A stretch of 64,000 bases of DNA, taken from the NCBI RefSeq assembly GCF_024448895.1, contig NZ_JAMOIC010000007.1, forward strand, positions 62,001 to 126,000. Direction: 5' to 3'. Source of the stretch: Stutzerimonas stutzeri (GTDB lineage Bacteria; Pseudomonadota; Gammaproteobacteria; Pseudomonadales; Pseudomonadaceae). A model generated the notes under the pieces. That model did no database searches. It was not told where the DNA came from and saw only the letters and a program-made list of their open reading frames with translations. The position numbers were made by a program, and so were the translations under genes. Position 1 is the stretch's first letter; each line of letters opens with the position of its first letter. Positions 59,255-64,000 of this stretch are shown here, one piece after another.

Positions 59255-59452
59255 GGTCGGCCGCTCCGCAGAGGCGCCGAATACCGGCCGAGAATGGGGA
59301 TGCAGCTCAATAGTGAAATCCTTGTCCAGATGGATACGCCGAACGCAGAAGGCGTGATCGTCTCGTAAGAGGTAGACGGATGCTCGGTCTGTTGCAGCAC
59401 GCCTGTTATAGGTCCGTGACGCCGCGATAGGTTCCCGAGCGTACCCGTTAGC

Positions 59453-60406
59453 TCAATGTCCCTGCACCTCGGCAGTCAGCCCAAACGCCGCTGCAGCCTG
59501 GGCAAGGCGTTTGGCTTGAGCACCACGCGCCAGCAGCAGTACGCCTCGATCTCGCTGCCAGAGCTGTAGCCAATTTGCCGGCCCCTTGGCCAGCGCGGCG
59601 TCGACGTCATTGGTAAGGGTTTCTAACTGCACACTCAGCGAAGCCAGCAGGAGATGTGTGGCTGCGTCCATCGGCGACAGTCTTGAGACTTCCGCCGCCC
59701 CGGCCAGAATCCCGGTCAACTGCAACTGCAGCCGTTGCGGCCAGCCGCTTTCGAGCCCGACGCCATAGAGCCAGCTGACCAGCGCCGTCAGCACGTGCAG
59801 GTCTTCCAGTGTCCTGAACGGCTTGACGTAGTCGTCCCAACCATCTCCGGCCAGGCGCTTGCAGGGCGCACTATCCAGAGCCAGGCGCCCGTGGGGGATG
59901 TCGGGAACCAATGGCAACGCCGGGCCGGCTTCGATGACCACGCCTCGCTCCCCGCAGCCGACCACGCACAGACTGAGCCGCGGAGGCTCTCCCGGCGCTT
60001 CATCGCGCGCCGGAACCAGCAACCAGCTCGCAGCCGCGCCCGTGATAACGAAATCTTTGCGCCCGGTCACCTGCAGCCCGACCAGTCGCGCCTGCATGTC
60101 AGCCGGACGCAGCTTTCGCTCCTCGGTAGCACACATCGCGCCAAGCCCTTCGGGCGCCGCCGGCCAGAGGCGACGCAAGGCCGCCTGATAGCCCGCGAGA
60201 AATGCCAGACCGGGCGTCGTCGCCAAGCGCCCGCCCAGCACGGCAAGTTCAAACGGGCCTGCCGGGCCACGCGCTTGCAGGGCGGCATACCAATCGTCCA
60301 GCGCCGGGGATTGCGGCAGCCGTTGCAGCGGACCGAGCAGGTCATGCCAGAGCATCGATGGACTCCACAGTTCAGCGAAGGATGGTCCCGATGTGCCGTC
60401 ATCCAA
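59453..60406 (-). CDS. Acyl-CoA-dehydrogenase-like protein, short
   Basis: 317 residues, shorter than typical acyl-CoA dehydrogenases (about 380). The middle beta domain is seen in LVGLQVTGRKDFVITGAAASWLLVPA (parts) and the C-terminal helical domain in KPFRTLEDLHVLTALVSWLYG (parts). I see no catalytic YEG-type glutamate loop in the last region, so it may not be a classic dehydrogenase. It begins MDDGTSGPSFAELWSP and is divergent from olsB across 135 bases, suggesting a tie to ornithine-lipid metabolism; that tie is inferred. Confidence 0.8.
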   Translation of the reverse strand: MDDGTSGPSFAELWSPSMLWHDLLGPLQRLPQSPALDDWYAALQARGPAGPFELAVLGGRLATTPGLAFLAGYQAALRRLWPAAPEGLGAMCATEERKLRPADMQARLVGLQVTGRKDFVITGAAASWLLVPARDEAPGEPPRLSLCVVGCGERGVVIEAGPALPLVPDIPHGRLALDSAPCKRLAGDGWDDYVKPFRTLEDLHVLTALVSWLYGVGLESGWPQRLQLQLTGILAGAAEVSRLSPMDAATHLLLASLSVQLETLTNDVDAALAKGPANWLQLWQRDRGVLLLARGAQAKRLAQAAAAFGLTAEVQGH

Positions 60407-60541
60407 GCATCATCGATTCGTAACCGCCGTGACACCGCCCCTGCCTAGCCTGAGCCGGCATCACTGATTGACGGAACGCCAACCATAACAATCAAGCGCT
60501 CCGAATGCATTGCCACGCCAAGGCTGACCAGGAGACAGGGC

Positions 60542-61288
60542 ATGACGACCATCGATTTCCCTCGCATCACCCGACGCCTGCAGGCAGAGCGTCTGCACGG
60601 ACATGCCGCGCTTCGCGAAGCGCAGGGTCTGCGCTATCGAGTGTTCAGCACCGAGTACGGAGCGCTCCTGCACGGCGCTGAAACCGGGCTGGACAGCGAC
60701 GAGTTCGACGCTCACTGCAGCCATATCGGCGTGCGCGACCTCGACAGTGGCGAGCTCGTCGCTACCACACGGCTGTTGGACAACCTGACGGCACGAGGCC
60801 TCGGACGCTTCTACAGCGAAGGGGAATTCAACCTGGACGGCCTGGCGGAACTGGATGCGCCGATCCTGGAGATCGGACGCACCTGCGTGCACCCGGCCTA
60901 CCGTAACGGTGCGACCATCGCAGTGCTCTGGGGCGCGCTGGCCGACGCCCTGAACCAGGGCGGGTATCGTTACCTGATGGGCTGCGCAAGCATTCCGATG
61001 CGCGACGGCGGAGTTCAGGCCCAGGCCGTCATGCAGCGCGTCCGCGAGCGCTACCTGAGCACCGAGCTGCTGCGTGCCAGTCCAAGGAACCCCCTGCCGG
61101 CGATGGACGTGTCGGAGAACGTAATCGCCGAGACACCTCCGTTGCTCAAGGCCTACCTGCGCCTCGGCGCGAAAATCTGCGGTGAGCCTTGCTGGGACCC
61201 GGACTTCCAGGTCGCTGACGTTTTCATACTGCTCAAGCGCGACGAACTCTGCCCGCGTTACGCCCGGCACTTCAAGGCCGCAGTTTGA
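60542..61288 (+). CDS. olsB: Ornithine N-alpha-acyltransferase
   Basis: GNAT-fold enzyme transferring a 3-hydroxyacyl chain from ACP to ornithine, first step of ornithine-lipid synthesis. 248 residues with [23 protein letters not shown], and [24 protein letters not shown] (parts) as acceptor and acyl-binding regions. The TGATG junction couples it to olsA. ATG 60542 follows GGAGACAGGGC. Confidence 0.93.
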   Translation: MTTIDFPRITRRLQAERLHGHAALREAQGLRYRVFSTEYGALLHGAETGLDSDEFDAHCSHIGVRDLDSGELVATTRLLDNLTARGLGRFYSEGEFNLDGLAELDAPILEIGRTCVHPAYRNGATIAVLWGALADALNQGGYRYLMGCASIPMRDGGVQAQAVMQRVRERYLSTELLRASPRNPLPAMDVSENVIAETPPLLKAYLRLGAKICGEPCWDPDFQVADVFILLKRDELCPRYARHFKAAV

Positions 61289-62055
61289 TGCCCAGGATCA
61301 GGCTCTACGCGCGTATAGCCCGGCTGGGCTCGGTCGTGTTGATCGGGCTGCTTATGGCGTGCGGTTTGAAACTGCGATCGCTGATCGGCGCCGCGCCGCG
61401 ACAGGCGACCCGCCACCGACTTTGCCGATGGTGGCTCGCCCGGTTGGCAGCGGCCCTGCCATACGAGGTCCGTCTGACTGGCGTCCCGCCGTCTCAGCCG
61501 GCGCTGTGGCTCGCCAATCACCAATCCTGGGCAGACATTCCGCTACTGGGCAGGCTGCAGCCGATGGCGTTCCTCTCCAAGTCCGAGCTACGACATTGGC
61601 CGCTGCTTGGCTGGCTTGCAGCCGAGGCAGGAACGCTGTTCATCAGACGGGGTGGCGGGGACAGCGGCACGCTCAATCAGCAACTGGGCGGTGAGCTCGA
61701 ACAGGGTCGCAGCCTGTTGATCTTCCCTGAAGGAACCACCACGAACGGCACGCTGCTGCGCACTTTCCACTCTCGATTGCTGGCATGCGCCATTGAAACC
61801 GGTACGCCGATCCAGCCGGTCGCGATCCGCTATGTGCGCGACGGCGAGCTTGATTCCATATCGCCCTTCATCGGTGACGACGACCTGCTGTCGCACCTGT
61901 TCAGATTGCTGGCGGCCGACATCGCTATCGTGGAGATACAGCTGCTGCAGCCGATCGACAGTCGGGACATGGAGCGCAACCGACTCGGTCGTGCCTGCCA
62001 TGCAGCCATCGAGGATGCGTTGTACGGTCCCGCATGCGTTCGCGAAGCCGCCTGA
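61288..62055 (+). CDS. olsA: Lyso-ornithine-lipid O-acyltransferase
   Basis: PlsC-family membrane enzyme adding the second acyl chain to lyso-ornithine lipid. 255 residues: membrane segment near the start (LGSVVLIGLLMACGL), the HX4D motif NHQSWADIP (about residue 77), and FPEGTT (about 149). The ATG at 61288 shares bases with the olsB stop (TGATG); the TTG at 61285 is adjacent but less likely. Confidence 0.93.
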   Translation: MPRIRLYARIARLGSVVLIGLLMACGLKLRSLIGAAPRQATRHRLCRWWLARLAAALPYEVRLTGVPPSQPALWLANHQSWADIPLLGRLQPMAFLSKSELRHWPLLGWLAAEAGTLFIRRGGGDSGTLNQQLGGELEQGRSLLIFPEGTTTNGTLLRTFHSRLLACAIETGTPIQPVAIRYVRDGELDSISPFIGDDDLLSHLFRLLAADIAIVEIQLLQPIDSRDMERNRLGRACHAAIEDALYGPACVREAA

Positions 62056-62094
62056 TGCAAGCTGACCGCAAGCTAGCGCTGCTAGACTCGGCGC

Positions 62095-62667
62095 ATGAAC
62101 TATCTCGCACACCTTCACCTTGGCGGTTCGCAGCCTGGCGCGCTGCTGGGCAGCCTCTACGGTGACTTCGTCAAAGGACCCTTGCAGGGCCGCTGGCCCG
62201 CCGATGTCGAGGCGGGCATACGCCTGCATCGGCAGATCGACGTTTTTACCGATAGCCATCCCGTGGTGCTGCAGGCCAAGCAGCGCTTCCCTCGTGAGCG
62301 CAGACGGTACGCAGGAATTCTGATCGACCTGTTTTTCGATCACTGCCTGGCGGCCAACTGGCACGACTACGCAGACATGCCTCTCGATGCTTTCACTTCA
62401 CGGTTCTACCGGATATTGCGCGAGGAAGCCGAGTTGCCCGGTTCGCTGGCACTTATCGCGCCGCGTATGGCGGCGCAGGACTGGCTCGGCAGTTATCGGG
62501 AATTTTCGGTCATGGAACAGGTGGTGGCGGGCATGTGCCGACGCCTGTCTCGGCCAGAAGGACTTGCGGGCGGCGCCGCAGAGCTGGAGCAGCTATACGT
62601 GCCGCTCCAGCAGGACTTCCATGAGTTCTATCCGCAGCTACAGGCGTTTGCCCGGAACGGCGGCTGA
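62095..62667 (+). CDS. acpH: ACP phosphodiesterase-like protein
   Basis: 190 residues, DUF479/AcpH family, which removes the phosphopantetheine arm from acyl-carrier protein. Starts MNYLAHLHLGG with SLYGDFVKGP, and metal-ligand motif residues in HRQIDVFTDSHP and FFDHCLAANWHDY. 39 bases after olsA and in the same direction, linking it to ACP-using ornithine-lipid synthesis. No clear terminator follows. Confidence 0.9.
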   Translation: MNYLAHLHLGGSQPGALLGSLYGDFVKGPLQGRWPADVEAGIRLHRQIDVFTDSHPVVLQAKQRFPRERRRYAGILIDLFFDHCLAANWHDYADMPLDAFTSRFYRILREEAELPGSLALIAPRMAAQDWLGSYREFSVMEQVVAGMCRRLSRPEGLAGGAAELEQLYVPLQQDFHEFYPQLQAFARNGG

Positions 62668-62694
62668 TCAGTCAGAACAGTGGATGGCGCAGCC

Positions 62695-63147
62695 TCAGCC
62701 GCGTAACGCTGCAGCGAATCCTTCCAGCCAGGGCTCGGCGTCGGTTTCAGGTGTTACTGTTTCGCTGGCATCCAGACGCAGCATTTCCATGACTTCCCGT
62801 ACACCGAGCTCGGCGTAAAGCTCCCGGATCAGCTCGCCACCACCGCAGAAGGTGTCGCCATAGCTGGCGTCGCCCAGCGCAATGACGCCGCCAGGCAACC
62901 CTTGCCAGGCTGGAAACTGATCGCGGATAGCCGAATAGAGCGGCACGAAGTTGTCGGGTAACTCGCCCATGCCGGTCGTGGCGGTAACCACCAGTAACGC
63001 TTGCGGACCGAACGCCTGGATCTGTTCAAGTTGCGCACGCGGATCGTGCCAGGCATCAAAGCCCGCCGCCTTGAGTACCGTGGCGGCATGACGAGCGACG
63101 TCTTCGGCTGTGCCGTAGACCGTACCGGAGAGGATGGCGACTTTCAT
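62695..63147 (-). CDS. Flavodoxin (MioC-like)
   Basis: 150-residue FMN-binding electron carrier. SGTVYGTAEDVA is the phosphate loop; TATTGMGELPDNF and LGDASYGDTFCGGG are the isoalloxazine loops. Short flavodoxin type of the MioC group. Convergent with acpH. Confidence 0.9.
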   Translation of the reverse strand: MKVAILSGTVYGTAEDVARHAATVLKAAGFDAWHDPRAQLEQIQAFGPQALLVVTATTGMGELPDNFVPLYSAIRDQFPAWQGLPGGVIALGDASYGDTFCGGGELIRELYAELGVREVMEMLRLDASETVTPETDAEPWLEGFAAALRG

Positions 63148-63375
63148 GCATGGGCTCCATTGCAGATTTTAAGCGCAGCATTATGCCGCATCCGACACAT
63201 ATGGCTGGGATCGCCACCTCTACACTTTGCCACCAGTGCCGGGAATTAAATCAGAGGAATATTGTCGCAAAGCGGTCCTGGCAGAGGATCTCGCGGACCG
63301 TCTCAACAGTTGAGCGCTCCGGAGCGACAGAGGCATGGGCAGGACTGACCTGCTGCCCTTGAGAGGGAAATCGAA

Positions 63376-64000
63376 ATGCCGAAAAAGACCGTTCTGACCA
63401 GCGCCGAGCTGGCCTATATAAATGACCTGGTGAGCAGTACTTCGGCCGAGTCCGGTGAAACCCGTGCGGGCTTCAACGTCGACGGCGGCGAAAAGGCCAA
63501 CGGCCTGCTCCTGCAGCTGGCCGCCAAGGCCAACCTGACCCTCGAAGCCGAGCTCGAAGACTATTGCATGTCGTTTCCGCTGAGGCTCAATCAGGATGAG
63601 TTCCAAGCCATTCACCTGCGGCTCGCCCCGCCGACCATTTACGAACGCGGGCCAGTGCTGCGGGCTTGGCGCCTGCATCTGGACGAGCCATTGCCGCTGC
63701 TCTCGGATGACGGCAACAAGACAGCGTTGAGCGTCCACGAGTTATCCCCAAATGGCCTGTTGGTGGACGTCGGCTCGAAACAACAGGCGCCCAAACATCT
63801 GCACATGCATCTTGCGATTCCGGGTGAGGGCTCGCTCGAGATCGACGCACACCGAATCCGCGATGCCGAAGGCGGTATGACCGCATACGAGGTGGAATAC
63901 CCGCAGGACAAAGACGCCGAGCGTATTCGCTCCTATCTTTATGAACAGCATCAGCGGCTTCACCCGGACCTGCAGCCGGAACTGCCGAACGAGATGCTCA
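63376..64000 (+). CDS. PilZ-like domain protein (3' end cut by window edge)
   Basis: 208 codons are present and the frame runs out of the window with no stop. Starts MPKKTVLTSAELAYINDLV after GAGAGGG. The part near residues 115-195 resembles a PilZ fold with an ELSPNGLLVDVG motif at the D/NxSxxG position, but a clear RxxxR is not seen, so c-di-GMP binding is uncertain. The N-terminus is unrecognised. Confidence 0.8.
   Translation, partial: MPKKTVLTSAELAYINDLVSSTSAESGETRAGFNVDGGEKANGLLLQLAAKANLTLEAELEDYCMSFPLRLNQDEFQAIHLRLAPPTIYERGPVLRAWRLHLDEPLPLLSDDGNKTALSVHELSPNGLLVDVGSKQQAPKHLHMHLAIPGEGSLEIDAHRIRDAEGGMTAYEVEYPQDKDAERIRSYLYEQHQRLHPDLQPELPNEML

Overview
The window is chromosomal DNA from a high-GC gammaproteobacterium of the Pseudomonadaceae, most like the Stutzerimonas (Pseudomonas) stutzeri group. 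This rests on the gene order (thrC-hom-dsbC-xerD; rpsP-rimM-trmD-rplS next to ffh; purU-mvaT-sbcB; olsBA), on the presence of MvaT, an AapJQMP amino-acid transporter, an AlgA-type bifunctional enzyme, OhrR/Ohr and a RimM/TrmD operon, and on protein sequences that look pseudomonad throughout. About 62 protein genes cover most of the window. I found no rRNA, tRNA, CRISPR array, insertion sequence, prophage or integron, and almost everything reads as core genome. The first gene (thrC) and the last (a PilZ-like protein) are cut by the window edges.

Layout. 1-9.3 kb (minus strand): threonine biosynthesis (thrC, hom), dsbC, xerD, a frame-disrupted acyl-CoA thioesterase, the rpsP-rimM-trmD-rplS translation operon and ffh. 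9.5-16.6 kb: a CcsA-like membrane protein and a CorC/HlyC transporter-like protein (plus), then purT, a DUF1289 protein, a gamma-carbonic anhydrase and a Nudix CoA pyrophosphatase (minus), then a second Nudix hydrolase, an L,D-transpeptidase and the ohrR-ohr peroxide module with a clear operator (plus). 16.6-25.5 kb (minus): a NIF3/YqfO-like protein, purL, and the four-gene aapJQMP ABC transporter with inter-cistronic hairpins and a Crc-type motif in the leader. 25.8-32.1 kb: esterase, a CNBD-GGDEF cyclase, rhlB, a 54-residue membrane protein, then moaCDE and a PIN-PhoH ATPase on the minus strand. 32.8-41.3 kb: yaaA, algA, small proteins, a HerA-like ATPase, purU, mvaT and sbcB, separated by the longest non-coding gaps of the window.

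41.5-48.3 kb holds a tight plus-strand operon, RDD - SpoIIM-like - DUF4129 - DUF4350 - MoxR AAA+ ATPase - DUF58. It is widespread but functionally unresolved, and is the best candidate here for a poorly described system. 48.3-64 kb: PilZ, DUF4124 and lipoprotein genes, pyruvate kinase, a ferredoxin-type reductase overlapping a diguanylate cyclase, class I fumarase, an Aer-type chemoreceptor, a VF530 protein, a DJ-1/PfpI protein, a cardiolipin synthase, and an ornithine-lipid locus (olsBA) facing an unusual acyl-CoA-dehydrogenase-like gene, followed by acpH, a flavodoxin and a final PilZ-like gene.

Themes shared by neighbours: cyclic-di-GMP signalling recurs (two GGDEF proteins with intact I-sites, two PilZ or PilZ-like proteins), as do envelope lipids (clsB, olsBA), purine/one-carbon metabolism (purT, purL, purU) and oxidative stress (ohrR/ohr, yaaA, dsbC). 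Starts were chosen from ribosome-binding sites, overlaps with upstream stops and family length. Where GTG or TTG was chosen this is stated in the entry.
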